Of a DNA stretch of 64,000 bases, positions 15,541 through 24,364 are shown in pieces (within the stretch, counting starts at the first letter, position 1; each line of letters opens with the position of its first letter). The stretch is from Variovorax sp. RA8 (GTDB lineage: Bacteria > Pseudomonadota > Gammaproteobacteria > Burkholderiales > Burkholderiaceae_C). The position numbers were made by a program, and so were the translations under genes. The notes beneath the pieces are model-generated. The model had not been told where the DNA came from. It worked only from the letters and a program-made list of their open reading frames with translations, and ran no database searches. Where the stretch lies: NCBI RefSeq assembly GCF_901827175.1, contig NZ_LR594663.1, positions 186,001 through 250,000 on the forward strand, given 5' to 3'.

Positions 15541-15723
15541 ATGAAGAACACACCCAAATCCTGCAGCTGCGCTCATTGCGTCATCGCTAGGGCGACCGCT
15601 CCTGGCCAAGTCCGAATGAAGCTCGAAGAGCGCAAGTTCCGCCATCGTCAGAACAGGCTTCTCCGCACCGGGGCAGTGGACCTCGATCTCATCCCCGCGG
15701 GTAGCCGCAGCCGGATGGGCTGA
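15541..15723 (+). CDS. Small Cys-motif protein, 60 aa
   Basis: A 60-residue protein beginning MKNTPKSCSCAHC, with a CSCxHC cluster and then a basic region with MKLEERKFRHRQNR. The [KR]SCSCxxC...ERxxRH pattern is one I associate with short conserved proteins in mobile elements of Proteobacteria, usually of unknown function. The Cys cluster could bind a metal. Start chosen at the ATG immediately before the motif; the frame is open further upstream but without similarity. Confidence 0.5.
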   Translation: MKNTPKSCSCAHCVIARATAPGQVRMKLEERKFRHRQNRLLRTGAVDLDLIPAGSRSRMG

Positions 15724-15909
15724 TCGGCCGCGCCCCGCCACCGACGTGATCAACGTGATCATCGACGTCGAGGTCGCGAGCCGAAAAGCATGCCTTCGTC
15801 ATCGCGTGCGGCGCCGACCGCCCGGGCCGCCGCGTGCAGATCAGCGGGGGGAAGGCGAACCTGACCATAGGCTCTTGTCGCCGGCCATCCCGACGTTTAC
15901 GATGCCCGC

Positions 15910-16680
15910 GTGCTCACCGCCAACCGCCGGTCGGACAACTTCAAGATGCTGGCTCGCGATGCCGGACGCCACGACGCGCCGTTCGCATGCCCCGCGTGCC
16001 GGGCCGAGCTGATCCTGAGGAAGGGATCCATCCGGATTCACCACTTCGCGCACAAGGCGCCGACGTCGTGCCGCCTGGGGTTCGGCGAGACACAGGACCA
16101 TTTCCAGGTGAAGCTTGCGATCTTCGACGGGCTGCGCGACCAGGCCAACGTCACGCACCTCGAACTGGAGAAGCGATTGCCCGGCGCGGTGGCCGACATC
16201 TACGCGATCCTCGCCGGCGTCCCAGTCGCCATCGAGGTGCAGCGCAGCATCCTCGGTGTCGAGGGCATCGCGGCGCGCACCGTCAACTACCACCGCCTCG
16301 GGATCGCGGTCATCTGGGTGGCACTATCGAAGGGGGATCTCGACTTCGAGCGCTACAGCCCCTCGGCCTGGGAACGCTGGTGCCACGCGGCGAACTTCGG
16401 GCGTGTCTACTACTGGTCTCACGGCCAGGTGCTGCGCCCGGTTCACTTCGCACCCTTCACGCTGCACGTGGCGCATCAGACGTGGCGCAAGCATGGAGAA
16501 GAGCACAGCGCCGGCGGCTACGACAAACGATCCAAGCTTTGGGTGCGCCCGCAAGCCGGCACCCCGATGATGCTCTCGGCGCATTTCCAGAAGCGCACCC
16601 GCGAAGCATGGTCCGGAGGGAAGCTGGTCATCCCCGAGAGCACGCTCTTCGTGGATCGACAGCCGAAGTGGTGGTCGTAG
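15910..16680 (+). CDS. CoiA-like competence/nuclease family protein
   Basis: A 256-residue protein starting at a GTG. The N-terminal zinc-finger-like segment FACPACRAELILRKG followed by HHFAHK matches CoiA-like proteins, and ADIYAILAGVPVAIEVQRS supplies the D...ExQ residues of a PD-(D/E)XK nuclease fold. CoiA acts in transformation in Gram-positive bacteria; the proteobacterial relatives are mostly uncharacterised and frequent in mobile elements. No operon partner is evident: the next gene is convergent and ends 9 bases away. Confidence 0.75.
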   Translation: MLTANRRSDNFKMLARDAGRHDAPFACPACRAELILRKGSIRIHHFAHKAPTSCRLGFGETQDHFQVKLAIFDGLRDQANVTHLELEKRLPGAVADIYAILAGVPVAIEVQRSILGVEGIAARTVNYHRLGIAVIWVALSKGDLDFERYSPSAWERWCHAANFGRVYYWSHGQVLRPVHFAPFTLHVAHQTWRKHGEEHSAGGYDKRSKLWVRPQAGTPMMLSAHFQKRTREAWSGGKLVIPESTLFVDRQPKWWS

Positions 16681-16689
16681 CTGCCTCCG

Positions 16690-17817
16690 TCAAGATGTTT
16701 CCTCTGTCCAGGATTGGCCGAGCAACAGGGTTGCGCGCGACCCCCACGCAGGCACAAACGGATCTAGAAAGCCCTCAAGCGATGTGCTGAAGCGGGCTCG
16801 GGCGGCGAGCGTAGCCGCACCGAACTGCTCCTCGAGAGCCGCGTTCAACGTACCCGCCATTCGCGGCCACTCGATGCGCACCTTCTCGATGGCCTCCGCA
16901 TTGCGTGCCTTCACGACAACTTGTGCAAATCTGGCGGCTTTGCCGCCCTCCTGAGCGACCCAATCGGCCTTTCTCAACGCTCCGCCCAAACCCTCTATCG
17001 AGCTCTCATATTCCCTGAGAAGCCCAGACCAATGCTGAGATTGCCGTGCCCAAGTTTCTGTCGTCCTGGCACATGGAGGATCAAACTGCCGGAAGATCGG
17101 TTGAACGAGGATTTCCAACTCGCCCGCGCCGCCTGAACCCAGCCGACTTTTGCGCTTCGGCCAGCCACCGAAACCTTGAACCCTGTGCCCTTCACTATGA
17201 ACCTCGCACCAGAAGATCGCGAGTAGTCCGTCTGAGGGAGGCATGAGCGTTCCGTAGAAGCTCTTGACTGGAATCCAGGCCGCTGGAATGGGTCGCTGAA
17301 GGCGGCGCCGGACAGCCGCATCGACAAGGTCCATCTCGGGTAGTCCGCGGCCCAACATGCGGGCGAGGATCGCCAATGATCCGCTCGCCCCGGGGCTAAA
17401 TTGATCGCGAAAGGCCAACTGCAACACCCGGTCGGCGAGGCTGTCCTGATCTTCAAGCGAAGGCAACTCGATCCACCTCCGCACGTCGTCGGCAATCGAG
17501 GCCAGTTCGACGCCAAGCGCGTTCGCTCGACCAGAATCAACAGCGTTGAATAGCTTGGTCACTTCCTTCAAGGCGTCTTCTCGATCGCAGTAGAAGCCCA
17601 CATTGGCTTCAAGGTGCGGGGTATAGACCGGCATTGGACCGTTCCAGCGTCCGCGCAATGCGAGGATCTTCATGCAGAGCGACTCGAGTTCCTCGCGGCG
17701 CCCCAGTTGAGTTTCAGGTGTTCCCTTTGGGTTCGCATATTCAAGGTTCAACCAAGAAGCATACCCCTCACTAAGCGATTCAAGCTCTTTGAAGGTTATG
17801 TGGGGCTCTCGGACCAA
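16690..17817 (-). CDS. Hypothetical protein, 375 aa (second gene of an unknown pair)
   Basis: An unrecognised soluble protein starting at a TTG (MVREPHITFK) inside the end of the upstream gene, with 22 bases of overlap. It contains a central segment DLVDAAVRRRLQRPIPAAW and a C-terminal helical region. Base composition is slightly less GC-extreme than its neighbours. Together with the gene at 17796 it makes an isolated two-gene operon with no recognisable domain. Such pairs in accessory DNA are often defence or toxin systems, but nothing in the sequence proves it. Confidence 0.6.
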   Translation of the reverse strand: MVREPHITFKELESLSEGYASWLNLEYANPKGTPETQLGRREELESLCMKILALRGRWNGPMPVYTPHLEANVGFYCDREDALKEVTKLFNAVDSGRANALGVELASIADDVRRWIELPSLEDQDSLADRVLQLAFRDQFSPGASGSLAILARMLGRGLPEMDLVDAAVRRRLQRPIPAAWIPVKSFYGTLMPPSDGLLAIFWCEVHSEGHRVQGFGGWPKRKSRLGSGGAGELEILVQPIFRQFDPPCARTTETWARQSQHWSGLLREYESSIEGLGGALRKADWVAQEGGKAARFAQVVVKARNAEAIEKVRIEWPRMAGTLNAALEEQFGAATLAARARFSTSLEGFLDPFVPAWGSRATLLLGQSWTEETS

Positions 17818-18590
17818 GGCAAGTTCAACTTCCAGATCTTCAAGGAACCGCTCTGGCCAATGGGTGAATGGCAGAGTGGTCTCAACTTTTCATTGGTGCC
17901 TCGGACCAATCGGCCAGCCGGGTCGAGGCAGAAGACTTTGGACGGTGAGGCATGCACCGCAAAGAGAGGTTCGCGCACGACTTCGACTGCCTCCCTAGCT
18001 CGTCGGGCTTGCTCGGCCACCATCTTCTCGAGCTTGACGACCACACGTTCCGCGCCGGCCTCGGTCACCTGCGTCGATCTTCTCGGGTCACCATCTTCGT
18101 CGTCGTACTCTTCTTCGTCGAGATCGATGTCGTCGAATGCATCATCGGGCCATTCGATGCCGGAAGCTTCGATGACCTCCTGTTGAAACGCATATATAGC
18201 CGCACACGTCTCTCGGTTCCCGGACCCTGGGGCGAGCGCATACATGTACCGATCTCGCAGCTCGAGGACCTCTCGGACGCGAACGAGCGCAACGATCGCG
18301 AACACCGCAAACATCGCAGCGGCTTCGTCGCCGGCAGCCTTCGCGATCTTGCGCAGCACTGCCGGCCGCTGGGAATCGGTGCGCCGGAGGAAGTCTTCGA
18401 TCATCGAGCGACAAGCATCCTCAATGCGGATCTTCTGCTCCGCCGACATTGCCTCGAACTGGTCGCGCGCAGCTGACATCTTGAAGTCCGCAGCCGCCAT
18501 CATGGCAAGCTCGCCTGCGTCTCTCCAGGCGAACTCTTCATAGCTGCTCATGGCCTTCTCGTGAGGATGCCGCTTGCTTCGTCCGTACAT
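17796..18590 (-). CDS. Hypothetical protein, 264 aa (first gene of an unknown pair)
   Basis: An unrecognised protein starting MYGRSKRHPH, with GGAAGG just upstream of the ATG at 18590. It has a helical N-terminal half with one moderately hydrophobic stretch (AAMFAVFAIVALVRV, about residues 91-105), a very acidic linker (DDIDLDEEEYDDEDGD), then a charged coiled-coil-like part. The hydrophobic stretch might be a buried helix rather than a membrane segment. It overlaps the following gene by 22 bases. Confidence 0.6.
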   Translation of the reverse strand: MYGRSKRHPHEKAMSSYEEFAWRDAGELAMMAAADFKMSAARDQFEAMSAEQKIRIEDACRSMIEDFLRRTDSQRPAVLRKIAKAAGDEAAAMFAVFAIVALVRVREVLELRDRYMYALAPGSGNRETCAAIYAFQQEVIEASGIEWPDDAFDDIDLDEEEYDDEDGDPRRSTQVTEAGAERVVVKLEKMVAEQARRAREAVEVVREPLFAVHASPSKVFCLDPAGRLVRGTNEKLRPLCHSPIGQSGSLKIWKLNLPWSESPT

Positions 18591-18980
18591 AGGGCCTTCC
18601 TTTTTGCTTGCCCAATGACCCCATCGCGTAGCCCGCGACGGATGCGAACGGGGGCCACCACTGGGGCTCCGCTGACACGACGCCCAGCGGCCATTGTCAA
18701 CTCACCGTCTGAGGCTCGCCAAGTTGTCCGGCCGCCATCATGTTCACGACCGCGCCCTCGACCTCACTGGCTAGCACGAGTCTTCGCTCTTTCGGAGCGT
18801 AGTGCCACATGGATGGCGGGGCCAGAAGTCGCCAGAGTCGGGCATCAATTGCAGCTTGACGGACTGGAAGACGAGGAGGGTAGGGATGAAGTGGGCTAGC
18901 ACGGTAGGGGTGCGCAACATCGGCTTTCAGAGTGGATGTACTCGGTATAGGCATCCGCAATTGCATGACGCTCCTTTCCG
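18591..18980. other. Intergenic region with one doubtful small frame
   Basis: About 390 bases between the unknown pair and the end of ligD. A minus-strand frame at 18697-18966 (89 codons) ends with a protein-like stretch (ERRLVLASEVEGAVV), but its N-terminal part is Pro/Arg-rich and no ribosome-binding site was seen. I do not call it a gene. Confidence 0.4.
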
Positions 18981-21452
18981 CTATCCCAGCAAGATTTTTT
19001 TCGCTTGCGCCAGAGGCCGGGCTGAATCGGCGTACCCCTCCCAGGGATCATTCCCTTTGTCGAGCCGCGTCTGAACGTTCCGCACGTTCCAATGCGCGCC
19101 GCTGGTCACTTTCGCCAGCTCCTCCCATGCGATCGGCACCGACACGCCCAGCCCCGGCCGCGCGCGGGCCGACCAGGCCGAGGCTGTCGTGGCGCCGAAC
19201 CCGTTGCGCAGGTAGTCGATGAATATCTTGCCCACTCGGTTCTTCGGCCCGCTCTTGGCCACGAAGATCTGCGGGAGCGTGCGCGCCAGGTGCACGACGA
19301 TGGCCTGCGAGAAGTCCTTCACCGTGTCCCAGTCGTAGAGGCGCTTGAGCGGCACCACGACGTGCAGGCCCTTGCCGCCGGTGGTCTTCACGAACGAGGC
19401 GAGCTCGAGCTGCTCGAGGAAGACGCGGACCAGCTCGGCCGCTTGCTGGATCTGCGGCCACTTCACGCCTTCCCCCGGGTCCAGGTCGAACGTCATCCGG
19501 TCCGGCTTGCCGATCGCAGTCTTGACGGCATTCCAGGTGTGGAACTCGACCACGTTGAGCTGGGCGGCAGAGAGTAGGCCCTGCGCCGTGGCCACCTCCA
19601 GCAGTGGGGCATGGGCCGGGTTCAGTGCCGGGTCGAGCTGGCGCACGCCGGGGATCTCGCCCTTGTCCAGATGCTTTTGGAAGAACAGCTGGCCGTTGAT
19701 GCCCTCTGGCGCGCGTACGAGCGACACAGGGCGGCCTTTCAGGTGTTCGAGGATCAACGGCCCCACCAGGCCATAGAAGCGCACCAGCTCGATTTTGGTG
19801 ACGCCGGTGGACGGATCGATCACGCGGTCCGGGTTCGAAACCCGGAACTTGGCCGGAAGGGTGTGCTGCACCTCCGCGCCGGCGGCGGGCCGCAGGTGAA
19901 GCGGCACCTCGCGCACGACCGCCTTGGCGGGCTTGTCCGCCCGGATGCCGTGGAAGACGGGGTGGCGGACGTGGCCGCTCTTCGTCCATTCCTGGAAGCT
20001 CACCTCGACCACCAGCTCGGGCCGCACCCACTGCGCGCCGCGGGCGCTCGCATCAGTGGTGCCGTGGATCGGGCTGGTCTTCGTGGCCAGGGGCGCCAGC
20101 TTCTGCTGCAGCGCAGGGACGGCGTTGCCGCTGACGCCCGAGCCGACGCTCCCCGCGTAGACCAGTCGGCCCTCGGCGTCGTGCGCCGCCAGGAGGAGGG
20201 CGCCGATGCCCGATCGTGTGCCGCGCACGTGCGTCCAGCCGGCGACGACAAACTCCTGGCGCTGCCTGCACTTGAGCTTGATCCAGTCCGGGCTCCGGCT
20301 CGACGTGTAGGGACTGTCCTTGCGCTTGCCGATGATCCCTTAAAGGCCGAGCTTGCAGGCCGAGGCGACGACCTCGCGCGGCGCGCCGGCGAAGGCCTCG
20401 CTGAAGCGGATCGAGTCGGGCACGTCCTCAAGGAGCCGCTGCAGCTGCGCGCGGCGCTCGACGAGCGGCACCTGGCGCAGATCGAGGCCGTCGAAGTGCA
20501 TCAGGTCGAAGATGTGGAACGTGATGTCCTTCGTACGGGAGTTGTCGAAGGCGTTCTGCAGAGCCCCGAAATCGGGGAGTGCCTGGTCGTTCAGGATCAC
20601 GATCTCGCCGTCCAGCCAACAGGGCGGCAGCTTCATCGCGGCCAGGTCGCGCGCCAGGTGGGGCAACTTCTTCGTCCAGTCGTGCCCGTTGCGGGTGAAG
20701 AGCCGCACGTCGGCGCCGTCCACCCGGGCGAGCAGGCGGTATCCGTCGAACTTGATCTCCAGCACCCAGTCATCGCCGCTTGTCGGCGGCCCGTCGACCA
20801 GGGTGGCCAGCTCGGGCGCGAGCTTGGCCGGGAGGGCGCTTCTCTTCGCCCCGGCCAGACTCCCGGTGGATTCGGCGGGAGCCGCGGCGCCGGCAGGCAT
20901 CGGCAGCCCGGCCACGCTGTCGGGCATCTCGTCGACCACGCTGAACTCGCTCGCCGGCCGCACGAACTCGTCTCGTTCCTTGATGAGCAACCATGCGTTC
21001 TGCTTCCCGTCGCGGCTCTTGATCTTGACCAGCACCCACCGCCCGCGAAGCTTGTGGCCATGGAGCTCGAACTTCAGGTCGCCGGCCTTGAGGCCCTCGT
21101 GCGGGTTGCCGACCGGCACCCAGATACCCTTGTCCCAGATCACCACCTTGCCCGCCCCGTACTGCTTCGGCGGGATGGTCCCCTCGAACTGGTTGTACGA
21201 GATGGGGTGGTCCTCGGTCTGCACCGCCATGCGCTTGTCGGCGGTGTCGTAGCTAGGGCCCTTCGGTACCGCCCAACTGAGCATGACGCCGTCCAGCTCG
21301 AGTCGGAAGTCGTAGTGCAGCCTGCTCGCCCAATGCTTCTGGATCACGAACTGCAGGCCCGCCGGCGCGGATTCGCCGCCCTCGGCGGGCTCGGGCGTGA
21401 CAGCGAAGTTGCGCTTCGCCTTGTACTTTGCGAGGGGTGGCGCGGCTGGCAT
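18981..21452 (-). pseudogene. ligD: ATP-dependent DNA ligase LigD (PE-Lig-Pol) with one in-frame stop
   Basis: LigD performs bacterial non-homologous end joining with Ku. All three domains lie in one frame: 3'-phosphoesterase (HWASRLHYDFRLELDG, residues 40-55), ligase with nucleotidylated Lys234 in EIKFDGYRLLAR, and primase-polymerase with DLDPGEG, FFQKH and TTGGKGLHVVVPL. The sole defect is a TAA at 20342-20340, codon 371, exactly where the ligase motif normally reads GLEGI[IV]xK (here GL-stop-GIIGK). A single G-to-T change from GAA would explain it. Downstream reading is open for another 452 codons. The visible first product would lack the rest of the ligase and all of the polymerase. No ku gene is present in this window. 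Recent inactivation, suppression or a sequencing error are all possible. Confidence 0.9.
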
Positions 21453-21545
21453 CTTCAGAATGTAGGGGACCGTTCGGTCGGTGGAAGGCCCGGCCTGGCT
21501 GTGAATCGTGTCAGGGGTAGTCGTACCTTTTTTGCAGATTGGTGC

Positions 21546-21758
21546 GCTTTGTTTCTGGCGTGGAACACGGCGCAGTTGCAGAGCGTGGTCGACCGGCTGC
21601 GCAAGGAAGGCCAGATGATCGAGGATAGCTGGCTACGTCGCATGGGCCCCGTCCATTTTGGACACATCAATTTCCGGGGCACGTTCCGGTTTCTTGTGGA
21701 ACGCTACGCGGACGCTCTCCTGGAACAATCCCGGACAGCGTCACAACGATCGGCTTGA
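21546..21758 (+). pseudogene. tnpA: 3' remnant of a Tn3-family transposase
   Basis: The plus frame reads LFLAWNTAQLQSVVDRL, then GPVHFGHINFRGTFRF and RYADALLEQS before the stop at 21758. This is the conserved C-terminal end of Tn3-family TnpA (compare AWNTSQMQAVLDR...LESINLRGVFRF in the IS1071 transposase of this window). Only about 70 residues survive; the upstream part overlaps ligD on the other strand. It marks an old transposon end beside the copper operon. Confidence 0.8.
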
Positions 21759-21933
21759 GTCATCAGGTGCAAGGACCGAGCTTTGAACTGCTGCGATTTG
21801 CGGTCGGGGTCGAGTTCGTACAGCTCAGGCCTTGACCACTGCGAACGTTCCGGGTGCGAACCGTGTCACGGGCAACGAGCACCGAGCGTCGTCGGCAACG
21901 CTCGCGGTTTTGCATTCAGCTGGTTTGCAGTTA

Positions 21934-21957
21934 AACTCCGTATCAGACAACCGAGTT
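21934..21957. promoter_or_regulatory. Candidate MerR-family operator
   Basis: An inverted repeat AACTC...GAGTT with a 14-base gap just before the regulator's GTG contains ACTCCGTA, the half-site typical of MerR-family promoters. It would be the autoregulated promoter of the copper operon. The -35/-10 boxes are not convincing by eye. Confidence 0.45.
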
Positions 21958-21961
21958 ACAC

Positions 21962-22426
21962 GTGCCCACTCACGCCTTCACCATCTCCAAGCTTGCCGAC
22001 GCGGCAGGCATTGGCGTGGAAGCGGTGCGCTACTACCAGCGGCGCGGCCTCTTGGCCCAGCCTGGGCGCGCGCAAGGCTCGTTCCGCGAATATTCCCCCA
22101 CGGATGTCCAGCGCTTGCAATTCATCAAGCGCGCGCAGGAACTCGGCTTCACGCTCGAGGATGTGGCCGAGCTGGTCTCGCTGAGCGTGGAGCCTGATAA
22201 GCAACGCGTTCGCGCCGTGACGCAGCGCCGCGTCCAGGAAATTCGCGAGCGGGTCAGGAACCTGCAGGCGATGGCGAGCGCCCTGGAAGGTCTGGCGGAC
22301 TGCTGCGAGAAAGCAGCGCCAACCGACGCTTGTCCCATCATCGCAGCGCTGGCCGGTGCACTGCCGTCCGAGTTGCGAACCAGGTCGGTGGCGCAGGCAC
22401 AGGTCCCTGAGGCGGAGACGGTATGA
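21962..22426 (+). CDS. MerR-family metal-responsive regulator
   Basis: A 154-residue regulator with the MerR helix-turn-helix (ISKLADAAGIGVEAVRYYQRRG), a dimerisation helix, and a C-terminal metal loop with CCEK...ACPII. The latter corresponds to the C-x8-9-C pair of MerR/ZntR-type sensors. The Cys of MerR that would lie at the start of the dimerisation helix is not evident, so mercury is not the obvious ligand. The start is the GTG at 21962. It overlaps the next gene by ATGA and heads the cus operon, so copper or silver is the likely inducer. Confidence 0.85.
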   Translation: MPTHAFTISKLADAAGIGVEAVRYYQRRGLLAQPGRAQGSFREYSPTDVQRLQFIKRAQELGFTLEDVAELVSLSVEPDKQRVRAVTQRRVQEIRERVRNLQAMASALEGLADCCEKAAPTDACPIIAALAGALPSELRTRSVAQAQVPEAETV

Positions 22427-22893
22427 CCATGACCCGCACCTTCAAGCGACTGGTCAGCGCCGGGCTGATCGGCCTGATGCTGTTCGCGCAACTGGCCATT
22501 GCCGCCTATGCCTGCCCCGCGCTGCAGTCGGCGGGCGCGTGGACGCAGGCCGTGGAAGCTGCGGACGGTGGCGATCAGGTGGTTCGCGACGATGGCATGG
22601 CGGCCATGGGCGCTGATGCGGGTCTCGCTGCCATGCCTGGCTGCGATCAGGTGGCCGGTGCGCCGGACGAAGCCGCTCCCAATCTGTGTGCCGAGCATTG
22701 CCATTTTGGCCAGCAGGGCAACCAACCCCAGGTGCCGGCGCTCCCCGTGATGACGCTGGTCAGCCTCTACACCGTCGCGGCGACGGTGCCCGACGAGGCG
22801 AGTCTGCCGGTGACGGTGCGCACGGCGTCGCTGGCCCTACCCGCTGCGGTCCCCATACCGCACGCCATCCTGCACTGCTGCATCCGAGATTGA
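22423..22893 (+). CDS. Small exported Cys/His protein of the copper operon
   Basis: A 156-residue protein with an N-terminal signal peptide (LVSAGLIGLMLFAQLAIAAYA, cut probably after the Ala run). The mature part contains Cys and His clusters (CAEHCHF, HCC). Similar small proteins precede cusC homologues in Burkholderiales and are usually annotated as copper-resistance-associated. A role in periplasmic copper binding is likely but unproven. Its start overlaps the merR stop. Confidence 0.7.
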   Translation: MTMTRTFKRLVSAGLIGLMLFAQLAIAAYACPALQSAGAWTQAVEAADGGDQVVRDDGMAAMGADAGLAAMPGCDQVAGAPDEAAPNLCAEHCHFGQQGNQPQVPALPVMTLVSLYTVAATVPDEASLPVTVRTASLALPAAVPIPHAILHCCIRD

Positions 22894-23022
22894 CCGTTCA
22901 GACGACGGCGCGCTGACGACCGCACAGGTCATGCGCGCTGAGGCTGCGCCCGTTCGCGTGCGAGTTCCGGCTCGCCCTCGCCAACGGGACCGACCCCGCC
23001 CGATCCGCTGTCTGGAGATCTC

Positions 23023-24345
23023 ATGTTCATCACCCTGTCCCGTCGCGCGGCCTGGCCGCCGCGGCGGCCGCGTTCACAGTGGCCCGTCCTCGCCCTGGCG
23101 CTCGCCGCGGCGTTTCTTTCTGCCGACCTGCATGCCCAGGAGGCATTGACCCTGGAGCGCGCGCTGTCCCTCGCCCAGGAGCGATCACGCCAGTTGAGCG
23201 CCCAGGACAGCGCGGCCAGTGCCGCCCGCGAGATGGCGGTCGCCGCCGGCCAGTTGCCCGATCCGACGCTCAAGGCCGGCATCAACAACCTGCCGGTCAA
23301 CGGCGAGGACCGCTTCAGCTTGACGCGCGACTTCATGACCATGCGCTCGATCGGCGTGATGCAGGAGTTCACCCGCGCCGACAAGCGCGAGGCGCGATCG
23401 GTGCGCTACGAGCGCGAAGCCGATGCGGCCCTCGCGGCGCGGGAACTCGCGCTGGCCAAATTGCAGCGCGATACCGCCGGTGCCTGGCTGGAGCGCTACT
23501 ACCGCGAGCGCGTTCGCGAGCTGCTGATGAACCAGCGCGACGAAGCCCGGTTGCAGATCGATGCGGCGGACGCCGCCTACCGTGGCGGGCGCGGCGCCCA
23601 GGCCGACGCATTCGCGGCGCGATCGGCGGTGGCCCAGATCGAAGACCGGTTGGCGGAGGCCGACCGCCAGATCACTACCGCCAAGACGCAACTGGCACGA
23701 TGGATCGGCGAGTCGGCGGATCGGCCGCTTGGCAGCCTCCCGGATACGGACGTGGTGAGGCTGAATCAGGCCGACCTTGACGCGGAACTGGCCCATCACC
23801 CGCAGCTCGCCGTGATGGCGCGGCAGGAGGACGTGGCCCGCGCCGAAGCCGACATCGCACAGGCCAACAAGAAGGCCGACTGGAGCGTGGAGCTGATGTA
23901 CAGCCAGCGCGGCTCGAGCTATTCGAACATGGTCTCGGTGAACCTGTCCGTCCCGCTGCAATGGGATCAGAAGAATCGCCAGGACCGCGAGCTGGCTGCC
24001 AAGCTGGCCGTGGTCGAGCAACGGCGTGCCGAGCGCGAGGAGGCCACGCGCGAGCACGTGGCCGAAGCGCGCGCCATGCTGCAGGAGTGGCGCAGCAACC
24101 GGGAGCGCCTAGCGCGCTATGACGAAGCGCTCATCCCCTTGTCGACCGAGCGCACACGCGCCGCCCTCGCCGCCTACCGCGGCAGCACCGCGCCGCTCGC
24201 CGGAGTGCTGGACGCCCGCCGGGCCGAGATCGACATCCGCCTCGAGCGCCTGCGCCTGGCGCTCGACACCGCGCGCCTGTGGGCGCAACTCAACTACCTG
24301 GTGCCAGTGGGTCACGCCGCCTCCGCCTCGGCCACCCAGCCTTGA
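23023..24345 (+). CDS. cusC: TolC-family outer-membrane factor, CusC-like
   Basis: A 440-residue outer-membrane channel of a tripartite metal efflux pump. It has a signal peptide ending near ADLHAQ and two long coiled-coil halves typical of the TolC/OEP family (LTLERALSLAQERS at the start of the first). GGAGAT precedes the ATG. It is followed by the membrane-fusion and RND genes, so it serves CusA/CusB by opening the outer membrane. Confidence 0.85.
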   Translation: MFITLSRRAAWPPRRPRSQWPVLALALAAAFLSADLHAQEALTLERALSLAQERSRQLSAQDSAASAAREMAVAAGQLPDPTLKAGINNLPVNGEDRFSLTRDFMTMRSIGVMQEFTRADKREARSVRYEREADAALAARELALAKLQRDTAGAWLERYYRERVRELLMNQRDEARLQIDAADAAYRGGRGAQADAFAARSAVAQIEDRLAEADRQITTAKTQLARWIGESADRPLGSLPDTDVVRLNQADLDAELAHHPQLAVMARQEDVARAEADIAQANKKADWSVELMYSQRGSSYSNMVSVNLSVPLQWDQKNRQDRELAAKLAVVEQRRAEREEATREHVAEARAMLQEWRSNRERLARYDEALIPLSTERTRAALAAYRGSTAPLAGVLDARRAEIDIRLERLRLALDTARLWAQLNYLVPVGHAASASATQP

Positions 24346-24364
24346 AACGCCGTCGGAGAGATCC

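Noticed and set aside
20340..20342. Programmed readthrough or selenocysteine at the ligD stop
   Set aside because: The codon is TAA and no special context is seen; a simple Glu-to-stop mutation or sequence error is more likely.
19611..21758. 715-codon plus-strand frame opposite ligD
   Set aside because: Only the last about 70 codons match a protein (Tn3 transposase end); the rest is antisense to ligD.
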